Position numbers and translations under genes: made by a program. 64,000 nucleotides of DNA from contig JAJDUZ010000051.1 of the NCBI GenBank assembly GCA_022826385.1, positions 1 through 64,000 on the forward strand. The letters are read 5' to 3'. This stretch comes from Silicimonas sp. (GTDB lineage Bacteria > Pseudomonadota > Alphaproteobacteria > Rhodobacterales > Rhodobacteraceae). Each line of letters opens with the position of its first letter. The stretch's first letter is position 1. Positions 54,764 to 62,239 of the stretch are shown here, piece after piece. Under the pieces are notes generated by a model. That model ran no database searches. It was not told where the DNA came from and was given only the letters and a program-made list of their open reading frames with translations.

Positions 54764-55945
54764 TCAGATGCCTCCCGTGATGCGTTTACGGATTCGCTCG
54801 TTGGCGAACACGGCCGCCAGCAGGATCGATCCCAGGAAGACGCGGAACCATGCGCCGTCAATCTCGGGGATGAAGAACACGGCGTTGGCCACAAGGCCCA
54901 CCGTGATCGCCCCGAAGACCACACCGATGATCGAGCCGAATCCGCCTGTCATCAGCGTGCCGCCAACAACGGCAATCGCGATAGCAAAGAGTTCCATCAG
55001 GTTGCCCTTGGCCGCATCCGACGTGTTGGTGTCGAACACCTGGCAGGCGGCGAACATGGTGGCGCAGAAGGCCGTGAACATGAACAGGCCGACTTTCACT
55101 CGGTTGACCGGCACACCGTTGGCGCGGGCGGCTTCCTTGTTGTCGCCGGTCGCATAGATCCAGTTGCCAAGCTGCGTACGGCTCAGAACGAAATAGGCGA
55201 CGGCGGCAATGATAAGGAACCACATGAACCGCGCATCGAACCCGGTCACCCACTGTTCCAGACGACGGTTGATGTTCAGCGCCGCAAGGTAGTTGATGTT
55301 GTCCGCGGTCAGACGCGCAGGCCATTCGACGCCTGCGACCATCTTCTGCCCGAACCAGTACCAGGCGTCATAGAACCAACCGAAAACCTCGCCGCCAAGG
55401 ATATTGGCGAACCAGCTTTCTTCCTTGTAGTCCGGCAGACCCGAGACCTGAGTCGACTGGTTGATCAGGCGGAACGACACCTCGGTGGTGCCGCGCAGGA
55501 AGAACAGGAAGGCAAGGGTCACGATGAAGCTCGACAGGCCGGATCGGACAACGATCGTGCCGATGATCCAGCCAATCGTCAGTGTCATCGCCAGCGTGAT
55601 GATGAAGGCCAGAAACGGGGTCGCTTCGCCCAGACCGAACGGTAAGCCCCATTTGAGCATCAGCGCCATCGACATGCCCGCGAAACCGATCATCGATCCG
55701 ATCGACAGGTCGAATTCGCCTGCAATCATCAGCGCTGCCGCACCAAGTGCGATGATGCCGTATTGCGCAATAATCTTGATGTTGTTCTTCAGGCCCAGTG
55801 CATTGAAAGCCTTGCCGTCAGATGCAATCGCCAGTGCCACGATAATGACGACCATCACGATGAATGCGCCAATCTCGGGCCGCCGGACCAGGCGTTGAAG
55901 CCACGTTTCTTCCTTTAGCCGGTCCGCTTCGCTGCGTTCAGCCAT
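54764..55945 (-). CDS. frcC: Sugar ABC transporter permease, FrcC-like
   Basis: A 393-residue inner-membrane permease of the ribose/fructose family. It has the sequence RSGLSSFIVTLAFLFFLRGTTEV, the MIAGEFDLSIGSMIGFAGM loop typical of RbsC-like permeases, and the GTLMTGGFGSIIGVVFGAIT C-terminal motif. A charged N-terminal stretch (MAERSEADRLKEETWLQRLV) precedes TM1. It has a longer periplasmic region between helices than RbsC. It is followed by frcA and preceded by a stable hairpin after frcB. Confidence 0.9.
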   Translation of the reverse strand: MAERSEADRLKEETWLQRLVRRPEIGAFIVMVVIIVALAIASDGKAFNALGLKNNIKIIAQYGIIALGAAALMIAGEFDLSIGSMIGFAGMSMALMLKWGLPFGLGEATPFLAFIITLAMTLTIGWIIGTIVVRSGLSSFIVTLAFLFFLRGTTEVSFRLINQSTQVSGLPDYKEESWFANILGGEVFGWFYDAWYWFGQKMVAGVEWPARLTADNINYLAALNINRRLEQWVTGFDARFMWFLIIAAVAYFVLSRTQLGNWIYATGDNKEAARANGVPVNRVKVGLFMFTAFCATMFAACQVFDTNTSDAAKGNLMELFAIAIAVVGGTLMTGGFGSIIGVVFGAITVGLVANAVFFIPEIDGAWFRVFLGSILLAAVFANERIRKRITGGI

Positions 55946-55982
55946 GTCGCCTCCCCCTTGTTCGTTCTTGTGTCCCCTGATG

Positions 55983-56010
55983 GAACAGGCGGGGAAGTCC
56001 CCGCCTGTTC
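55983..56010 (-). terminator. Intercistronic hairpin between frcB and frcC
   Basis: A perfect 12-base stem (GAACAGGCGGGG with CCCCGCCTGTTC) and four-base loop, 25 bases after the frcB stop and just before frcC. On the minus strand no T-run follows, so it should protect or attenuate rather than end the message. It resembles the hairpin after the polyamine binding-protein gene. Confidence 0.6.
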
Positions 56011-56035
56011 AGTTTTTCAGCAATCCCTCAAAGGA

Positions 56036-56959
56036 TCAGCGGTCGATGCCCGCCAGTTCCTTAACAGCCGCGGCATTCGACTTGTCGACGAAGCCCGGGC
56101 CGGATGCGATGTTGTTGCCCGGCAGAAGGCCGGCATGGTTGTTGTAGAGGTGCAGCACGATCACCGGCATGTAACCCTGCAGACGCTGCTGCTGGTCGAT
56201 GGTGAACGAGGCCTGACCGTTTTCGATCATGTCCATGACGCCCGGGCTAAGGTCGAAGCAAGCCAGGTGCACGTCGGCGCCAACAGCTTCGATTGCCTTG
56301 ACGGCGGCTTCGCAGACATGCGGACCAACAGCCAGAACGCCGTCGATCGACGGGTCAGCCTGAAGCGCAGCAGCGGTACGGGTCTCGATCTGGGCCGGGT
56401 CGTTCGACACGTCGATCATGTTGAGATCGCCACCGAGACCAGCGAAGTAGCCTTCGCAACGGTCAACAAGTGCGGTGTTGAAGGCTTCCTGGTTCAGGCA
56501 GAGACCGTTGGTCACGCCTTCGGCGGCAGCACGGCCACCAGCAGCTTCACCAGCGTCACGCTCGGGCTGACCAACATGCATCAGTGCGCCCAGTTCAGCC
56601 GACGACTCGAGGCCCGAGTTCATCGTGATAACCGGGATACCGTCAGCAACGGCAGCCTTGATCGCGGGCCCAAGCGCAGCAGCGTCAGGCAGCGACACGA
56701 TGATGCCGTCCGGGTTCGAAGCGGCGGCGGATTCGATCAGTGCAGCCATTGCAGCCATGTCGCCCGAAACGTCGAAGTTGTACTCGAGCGTCGCGCCGAT
56801 AGCAGCGGCAGCGTCGCGGCCACCCTTTTCGACCACCGGCCAGAACGGGTCGGTGCCCTGCGTGTGGGTGATCATGACATAACGTTCACCGTGGCCGTCT
56901 GCGAATGCACCGGTCGCAACAGTGGCGGCGAGCGCGCTCGCCAACAGAACTTTCTTCAT
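56036..56959 (-). CDS. frcB: Sugar ABC transporter substrate-binding protein, FrcB-like
   Basis: A 307-residue periplasmic sugar-binding protein (Peripla_BP_4 type): signal peptide MKKVLLASALAATVATGAFA, then RYVMITHTQGTDPFWPVVEKGG, ATLEYNFDVSGDMAAM, and IPVITMNSGLESS. Three conserved cysteines (LCLNQEAF, DRCEGYF, HVCEAA) are present. The family includes fructose, ribose and inositol binders; FrcB homology suggests fructose, but the ligand is not certain. It is the first gene of the operon, and a LacI-type palindrome lies about 85 bases upstream. Confidence 0.88.
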   Translation of the reverse strand: MKKVLLASALAATVATGAFADGHGERYVMITHTQGTDPFWPVVEKGGRDAAAAIGATLEYNFDVSGDMAAMAALIESAAASNPDGIIVSLPDAAALGPAIKAAVADGIPVITMNSGLESSAELGALMHVGQPERDAGEAAGGRAAAEGVTNGLCLNQEAFNTALVDRCEGYFAGLGGDLNMIDVSNDPAQIETRTAAALQADPSIDGVLAVGPHVCEAAVKAIEAVGADVHLACFDLSPGVMDMIENGQASFTIDQQQRLQGYMPVIVLHLYNNHAGLLPGNNIASGPGFVDKSNAAAVKELAGIDR

Positions 56960-57042
56960 TGGGTTCCTCCCTAATTGAACCGAGCCTGATTAAAACCCGG
57001 AAAAATGTTAGCGCAAGCGAATTCTTCCCGATTCCGGAAATT

Positions 57043-57060
57043 TTTGCAACCGGTTGCAAA
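57043..57060. promoter_or_regulatory. LacI-type operator upstream of frcB and the Gfo/Idh gene
   Basis: TTTGCAACCGGTTGCAAA is a perfect 18-base palindrome with the central CG of LacI/GalR-family operators. It lies 84 bases before frcB on one side and 132 before the Gfo/Idh start on the other. A second, imperfect site (TGTTAGCGCAAGCGA at 57007-57021) lies between it and frcB. No LacI-family gene is in the window. Confidence 0.6.
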
Positions 57061-57191
57061 TTTTGTGACCAATCCTGCCCGAAAGATCGTCATTGCTTGC
57101 AGGTTCACCTTCGTTCGCTATCCTCGCACGCAACTGGAGGAACAATGTTGAAGCAGGCCCAAGGCGCCCGTCACTGTATCAAGCGGACAGG

Positions 57192-58226
57192 ATGGCGGGG
57201 ATGATGCAAGCAGCGCTCATCGGTTTGGGCATGGTTTCGAAGACATACGGCGAGGCCTTCCGTGCAAGCGAGACCGTCCGCTTGCGATCTGCTTACGCCC
57301 CCAGTCTCGACAGTCAGGAGCGGTTCATTTGTGCCTTCCCGGACGTGTGTGCGCAGATCGCACAAAGTGTTCAGCACATCGCGGACGATCCGGAGATCGA
57401 CTTTGCCATCGTGACAACACCGCCGAACGTGCGGCGCAAGATCGTCGAAATTCTCGCGGCTGCCGGCAAACCCATCCTGATGGAAAAGCCCATTGAACGC
57501 ACCTGCGACGCAGCCGAGGAACTCGTCGAGCTTTGCGAGGAGTTGAATGTGCCACTTGGCATCGTGCTCCAACATCGTGCGCGCCCGGCCGCCGCGGTAC
57601 TGGCGAGCAAGATAGAGGAGTTGGGCACACTGGTCGCGGTCGAAATCACGGTCCCGTGGTGGAGACCGCAATCCTATTATGACGAACCCGGCCGCGGCAG
57701 CTATGCCCGCGACGGGGGCGGCGTCTTAATCAGCCAGGCCATCCACACGTTGGATCTGATGCTGTCACTGACCGGACCCGTGTCCGAGGTAACGGCCATG
57801 TGCGCCACCACGGCGTTCCATTCCATGGAGGCCGAAGACTTCGTGTCGGCTGGGCTTGGGTTCGCGAACGGGGCGGTCGGTCACTTGTTTGCCAGCACCG
57901 CAAGTTTTCCCGGACGCGGCGAGACACTGACTTTCCATTGTCAGAATGGCACGGCGCGTTTGAATGCCGGCACTTTGCGGATCGATCACCGTGATGGACG
58001 CCAGGAGGAGATCGGCGAGACAGCCTCGTCCGGGGCCGGCGCCGACCCGATGGCGTTCACCAGCGACTGGCACCAGGCGATCATCGAAGACTTTGCCGAC
58101 GCCATCGCGCAAAACCGTCCCCCCATGATCACCGGACGCGACGCATTGGAGGTGCACCATCTGATTGCGGCAATCGAGGATTCGGGACGGCTTGAGGAAC
58201 GGCTGCATGTGCGGGGTCGGACTTGA
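57192..58226 (+). CDS. Gfo/Idh/MocA-family oxidoreductase
   Basis: A 344-residue NAD(P)-dependent sugar or inositol oxidoreductase. Nucleotide-binding start AALIGLGMVSKTYGEAF, the family motif GKPILMEKPIERTCDAAEEL (catalytic Lys in EKP), and the C-terminal PWWRPQSYYDEPGRGSYARDGGGVLISQAIHTLDL are clear. ATGs at 57201 and 57204 are alternative starts. It is divergent from frcB, so likely shares its regulator and acts on the imported sugar or a derivative; the substrate is unknown. Confidence 0.86.
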   Translation: MAGMMQAALIGLGMVSKTYGEAFRASETVRLRSAYAPSLDSQERFICAFPDVCAQIAQSVQHIADDPEIDFAIVTTPPNVRRKIVEILAAAGKPILMEKPIERTCDAAEELVELCEELNVPLGIVLQHRARPAAAVLASKIEELGTLVAVEITVPWWRPQSYYDEPGRGSYARDGGGVLISQAIHTLDLMLSLTGPVSEVTAMCATTAFHSMEAEDFVSAGLGFANGAVGHLFASTASFPGRGETLTFHCQNGTARLNAGTLRIDHRDGRQEEIGETASSGAGADPMAFTSDWHQAIIEDFADAIAQNRPPMITGRDALEVHHLIAAIEDSGRLEERLHVRGRT

Positions 58227-58297
58227 CGCAAGACTGCTGAAACTTGGCAAGGCACTGCGACTTGTTGAGACGCCGTCATAAACGGAGGCTCGTGGCG

Positions 58298-58918
58298 TCA
58301 CACATTTCGCAAAATGAAATCAGCAGCCCGGCTCTTCTCGATAACAAGCCGGACGTTCGGAAGATCGTTCTCTTCCATCTTTACGCGCAGGCTTTCACCT
58401 TCCAAATCGGTCCAACGGCTCAAGAGGCGTCGCTCGAGCTCGCCCATTGGCACGTCCAGAAACACGGTGCTGTCAAACTGCAGGTCCGACCACGGCGGCT
58501 CGTCAAGCAGCAGGTAGTTCCCCTCCACAATCACATGCCGCACATCCCGCGAGATGAAACGGGCGGCATTGCGCGAGATCTCAATCGCACGATCGAAGAC
58601 CGGAACAGCAACTTCGTCTTCCTGATTGGCACGCAGACGGTCTAGCATTGCAGCGAAACCACCCACATCGAAGGTATGCGGCGCACCTTTGCGCGGACGC
58701 CAGCCGCGTTCGATCAGAATGCTGTCGTCGAAGTGATATCCGTCCATGGGGAACACCGCGGCACTTCCCGGCTCGTGTTGGTTCAAGCGCTCGGCCAGCC
58801 GATCCGCGATATGCGACTTGCCCGCGCCCGGAGGCCCGGCAACAGCCGTTATATGCCGACCCGTGCCCTCTTTCTTGGCCAAGGCTTCGACAAGGGTCTC
58901 CAGATCAATCTCTTGCAC
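58298..58918 (-). CDS. frcK: P-loop kinase of the uridine-kinase/FrcK type
   Basis: A 206-residue nucleotide-dependent kinase: Walker [11 protein letters not shown] (about residues 27-36), the lid/substrate region [18 protein letters not shown], and [13 protein letters not shown]. This uridine kinase/phosphoribulokinase-like family includes FrcK from rhizobial frcBCAK operons, which makes a role in sugar phosphorylation plausible. In this window it is separated from frcBCA by the divergent oxidoreductase. Its start overlaps the queG stop by 14 bases. Confidence 0.82.
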   Translation of the reverse strand: MQEIDLETLVEALAKKEGTGRHITAVAGPPGAGKSHIADRLAERLNQHEPGSAAVFPMDGYHFDDSILIERGWRPRKGAPHTFDVGGFAAMLDRLRANQEDEVAVPVFDRAIEISRNAARFISRDVRHVIVEGNYLLLDEPPWSDLQFDSTVFLDVPMGELERRLLSRWTDLEGESLRVKMEENDLPNVRLVIEKSRAADFILRNV

Positions 58919-59951
58919 GTCTCAATCGCTCCACTGCCCAGCGTGCTGCGTCCGCTACCACGCTGTCGGAATCCTCTACCAAATCCTGAGCTATAGGCAA
59001 AAGGTCTGCCCGTCCCGAGTTTCCGATTGCATAAGCCACATTGCGCACGAATCGATCCCGTCCGGTTCGCTTGATGGGCGACCCCGCAAACCTTGCCCGA
59101 AATCCTGCGTCGTCCAACGCCGCAAGGGTCGCCAAAGGTGGCGCGTCAAGATCACCCCGCGCAGCGAAGCGTTGATCGCGGCCCGACTTCGCAAACTTGT
59201 TCCAAGGACAGACCGCAAGGCAATCGTCGCACCCGTAAATCCGGTTTCCAAGTCCCGGCCGCAGGGCTTCGTCGATCGGGCCCTTATGCTCGATGGTCAA
59301 ATAGGAAATGCAGCGCCGCGCATCCAACTGATAGGGCGCCGGGAAGGCATCGGTCGGGCAAATGTCCAGGCAGCGCCGACAGCTGCCACAATGATCGATC
59401 TCGGCCGGGTCAGGTTCAAGTTCAGCGGTGGTGAAGATCGCACCGATGAAGAACCAGTTTCCAAGCTCCCGGCTGACAAGATTGGTGTGCTTCCCTTGCC
59501 AGCCCAGCCCAGCCGCCTCGCCCAGCGGTTTTTCAGCGACCAGGGCCGTATCCACGAAGACCTTCACCTCGCAGTCCGCTTCGGCCACCAGCCAGCGCGC
59601 CACACGCTTGAGCCGTTTCTTGACGATATCGTGGTAGTCCCGCCCGCGTGCATAAACCGAAACGACGCCCCGGTCCTTGTGCGCCAAATCCTCCAACGGA
59701 TCGTGTTCGGGCGTATAGGGTTCGGCCAACATGACGATCGACCGCACGTCGGGCCACAGCACCGAAGGGGCACTTCGCCACGATGCCCGGTCTGCCAACC
59801 AACCCATCTGTCCATGGCGCCCGGCTTCCAGAAAGGCCGCCAACCGATCCGGCACGTCCGGTATCGCATCCGGTCCCGTCACCCGACACATGGCGAAACC
59901 GGCGTCGCGCGCTTCGGTTTGCAGTCGGGACTTCAGGTCGGGACCATTCAA
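58905..59951 (-). CDS. queG: Epoxyqueuosine reductase
   Basis: A cobalamin-dependent iron-sulfur enzyme for the last step of queuosine synthesis in tRNA. The 348-residue protein shows two [4Fe-4S] motifs, [12 protein letters not shown] (about 190-201) and [12 protein letters not shown] (about 240-251), plus the family sequences [21 protein letters not shown] and HEAT-like C-terminal region [18 protein letters not shown]. It overlaps frcK, so the two are probably transcribed together although the pathways differ. Confidence 0.95.
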   Translation of the reverse strand: MNGPDLKSRLQTEARDAGFAMCRVTGPDAIPDVPDRLAAFLEAGRHGQMGWLADRASWRSAPSVLWPDVRSIVMLAEPYTPEHDPLEDLAHKDRGVVSVYARGRDYHDIVKKRLKRVARWLVAEADCEVKVFVDTALVAEKPLGEAAGLGWQGKHTNLVSRELGNWFFIGAIFTTAELEPDPAEIDHCGSCRRCLDICPTDAFPAPYQLDARRCISYLTIEHKGPIDEALRPGLGNRIYGCDDCLAVCPWNKFAKSGRDQRFAARGDLDAPPLATLAALDDAGFRARFAGSPIKRTGRDRFVRNVAYAIGNSGRADLLPIAQDLVEDSDSVVADAARWAVERLRRARD

Positions 59952-60014
59952 ATCAAACCGCCCTTTCGCGCACGAAGTTCAACCCGGCGCGCGAGGCCAT
60001 GCCCCGCACATGCC

Positions 60015-60680
60015 TCAAAAGTCCAGATCGGCATAATGTTGCGGCGGCGGAAAGCCCGGCACGGCATCGGCAAGGAGGCTCCGAAACGCCGGGCGCGACT
60101 TGATCTTGGAATACCAGTCACGGACCGTCTCGTTCAACGTCCAGTCGACGTCCGAGATATAGTCCAGTGACGACAGGTGAGCCGCGGCGGCGAAATCCGC
60201 AAGCGACAGTTCCGAGCCCGCCAGCCAACGCCGTTCGTCCAGAAGCCACCCCAAATATTCGAGATGAAACTTAATGGCACGCGCACCGGCCTTCACGTTG
60301 CTGCTGTCCGGATAACCTTCTTTGGTGATCTTCTTGTTCACCCGTTCATAGAGAAGCTTCGACGTGACCTCGGTGTGGAACTTGTCATCGAACCAACTGA
60401 CCAGCCGCCGCGCTTCGTGACGCGCCACCGGGTCTTTCGGCAGCAGGGCAGGCTCGGGATAGCGCTCCTCGATGTATTCGCAGATCGCGGTGCTTTCCGA
60501 CAAAGTGACGCCGTCGATCTTCAGAACCGGAACTTTGCCAGCCGGGTTGCGCCGGATGAAATCCGGGTCGCGTTCCCAGTACTTCTCTTCGACAAGCTCG
60601 ACATCCAGCTTCTTCTCCGCCAGCGAAAGTCGCACCTTGCGGCAGAAGGGTGAAAGCGGAACGTGGTACAAACGGATCAT
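60015..60680 (-). CDS. Glutathione S-transferase family protein
   Basis: A 221-residue cytosolic protein with an N-terminal thioredoxin-fold GST domain (LSPFCRKVRLSLAEKKLDVEL, NPAGKVPVLKIDGVTLSESTAI with the cis-Pro and SNAIL-like SES motif) and an alpha-helical C-terminal domain (LSLADFAAAAHLSSL). The active-site cysteine/serine is in LSPFC. Class and substrate are not determined. It lies upstream of queG by 63 bases on the same strand. Confidence 0.88.
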   Translation of the reverse strand: MIRLYHVPLSPFCRKVRLSLAEKKLDVELVEEKYWERDPDFIRRNPAGKVPVLKIDGVTLSESTAICEYIEERYPEPALLPKDPVARHEARRLVSWFDDKFHTEVTSKLLYERVNKKITKEGYPDSSNVKAGARAIKFHLEYLGWLLDERRWLAGSELSLADFAAAAHLSSLDYISDVDWTLNETVRDWYSKIKSRPAFRSLLADAVPGFPPPQHYADLDF

Positions 60681-60750
60681 GACTGGCCGTGCCCCTCAGA
60701 CAGTTGCCTGTTTTTGCCGCGCCTCGCGCGGAGTTTCAACTCGGCGGCGT

Positions 60751-61491
60751 TCATTCGAAACATGTGGCCCGCCCGTCCCGACGAATGGTCGCCGCCCCGT
60801 CGGCAATCTGCGCGGCGCGCCTCCGGACAGCCGTCGATGGATTCACGGCCTGCCGCCCCTTTGGATTGGGCAATACGGCGGCCAGCAGCGCCGCCTGTTG
60901 TGATGAAAGTTCTGCAGCGGACACACCAAAATGATGACGCGCCGCAGCCTCAACCCCAAAGACGCCGGTATCAAACTCGGCGACGTTCAGATACACCTCG
61001 AGAATACGTCGCTTGGACCACAGCGCCTCAACAGCGGGCGTGAAGACAGCCTCCAGCGCCTTTCGCGGCCAACTTCGCCCGTGCCTTCGCCCGTGCCACA
61101 GCCAGACATTTTTCGCAGTCTGCTGGCTCAGCGTCGAAGCCCCCCGGTTGGCCCCTTCGGCAATTGCCGCGCGCAACTGGCCCATGTCGAAGCCCCAATG
61201 CAGACAGAAATTGGCATCCTCGGCAGCCACGACAGATCGCAACATCACAGGCGCAATCTCCTCGACCGGCACCCATTCCCGACTGATGCCATCGACCTTC
61301 AGACCTTCGGACAGCATGTAGGGCGTCGTCGGCGGCGGAACGATCGCATAGGCGCCGACCCAAACCAGTATGGCCAGCACGAAAGCCACGACACCCCGGC
61401 GCAGCCAAGCAAACGGGCGCCATCGCCGGGGCGGTGGGCTCTTGGTCTTGCGGCGGGTGCTGGCTTTTCTGCTCGTTGCCTTTTTTGCCAT
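60751..61491 (-). CDS. mtgA: Monofunctional biosynthetic peptidoglycan transglycosylase
   Basis: Polymerises lipid II into glycan strands at the inner membrane. The 246-residue protein has a basic N-terminus (AKKATSRKASTRRKTKSPPP), one transmembrane helix (GVVAFVLAILVWVGAYAIV) and the GT51 domain with the catalytic glutamate in VVAAEDANFCLHWGFD, GGASTLSQQTAKNVWLW-like RGASTLSQQTAKN, and RRILEVYLNVAEF. The start at 61491 is favoured over one five codons upstream. Length matches MtgA. Confidence 0.94.
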   Translation of the reverse strand: MAKKATSRKASTRRKTKSPPPRRWRPFAWLRRGVVAFVLAILVWVGAYAIVPPPTTPYMLSEGLKVDGISREWVPVEEIAPVMLRSVVAAEDANFCLHWGFDMGQLRAAIAEGANRGASTLSQQTAKNVWLWHGRRHGRSWPRKALEAVFTPAVEALWSKRRILEVYLNVAEFDTGVFGVEAAARHHFGVSAAELSSQQAALLAAVLPNPKGRQAVNPSTAVRRRAAQIADGAATIRRDGRATCFE

Positions 61492-61536
61492 GCCTTCAAG
61501 TCGCACGGCGCGAGCATCAGGGCAAGTGCGGTGACA

Positions 61537-62214
61537 TCACTCGGCGGCGGCGCGCTTCGAGATGACCTCGGCCTTCTCCTGCTCGATCCGGCGCGAGATC
61601 GCCCGCTCGCGGCGCTTGGCAAACTTCTTCTTCAGCCTTGCGACACGAGCTTTCTGATACGCCACGATCACCGGGTTGGCGAGAAAGTACGAAGCGAAGG
61701 CCGCGGCAAGGCCGGGGAAGAAGCCGCCAACAAGATACGGCAGGAAGACGCGATCCCAGAACCGCGAAAGACCGCCCCAGCGGGCCACTTCATCGGTGAA
61801 GAGCGCGACGAAATTTCGCCAAAGGTCATTGGCTGCATCGGTGAACGAACCAAGCACCAACGGCAGTGGCAGCGTAGGCTCACCAAGGATGAACGAGCCG
61901 ATCTCCATCGAGACCGCCGCAATCAGGGGAAAGGTCAGTGGATTACCGACAAATGTCGCCAAAAGGGCTGCAAGAACATTCCCGCGCATGACCCAGGCCA
62001 ACGCGACGGAAAAGATAAAATGCAAACCAAAGAAAGGCGTGAAGGATGTGAACACGCCCGCCGCGATCCCTCGGCTGATCTTGTGGGCCGGATCCGGCAG
62101 CCTGCGCAAGCGGTGGACGATGTACTGCGAAGCCCGCCGCCATCCGCCCTTGGGATAGAAGCTCTGGCTCACAAACTCCAAATAGGTCCTTGGCGTACGC
62201 CGTTTGAAGACCAA
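61537..62214 (-). CDS. DUF2062 membrane protein
   Basis: A 225-residue protein (from TTG at 62214) with the DUF2062 pattern: PHKIS-type segment DPAHKISRGIAAGVFTSFTPFFGLHF, GNVLAALLATFVGNPLTFPLIA, and a late helix LVGGFFPGLAAAFASYFL, ending in a basic Lys/Arg-rich tail (RLKKKFAKRRERAISRR). Function unknown. A GGGG lies about nine bases before the TTG, 25 bases after the rel stop. A longer frame from ATG at 62307 overlaps rel and would extend the N-terminus by 31 residues. Confidence 0.78.
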   Translation of the reverse strand: MVFKRRTPRTYLEFVSQSFYPKGGWRRASQYIVHRLRRLPDPAHKISRGIAAGVFTSFTPFFGLHFIFSVALAWVMRGNVLAALLATFVGNPLTFPLIAAVSMEIGSFILGEPTLPLPLVLGSFTDAANDLWRNFVALFTDEVARWGGLSRFWDRVFLPYLVGGFFPGLAAAFASYFLANPVIVAYQKARVARLKKKFAKRRERAISRRIEQEKAEVISKRAAAE

Positions 62215-62239
62215 TTTACCAACCCCGCTTTGGCCCCTG

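Noticed and set aside
58746..60170. 474-codon plus-strand frame opposite queG and frcK
   Set aside because: Shadow; both minus-strand genes carry clear catalytic motifs.
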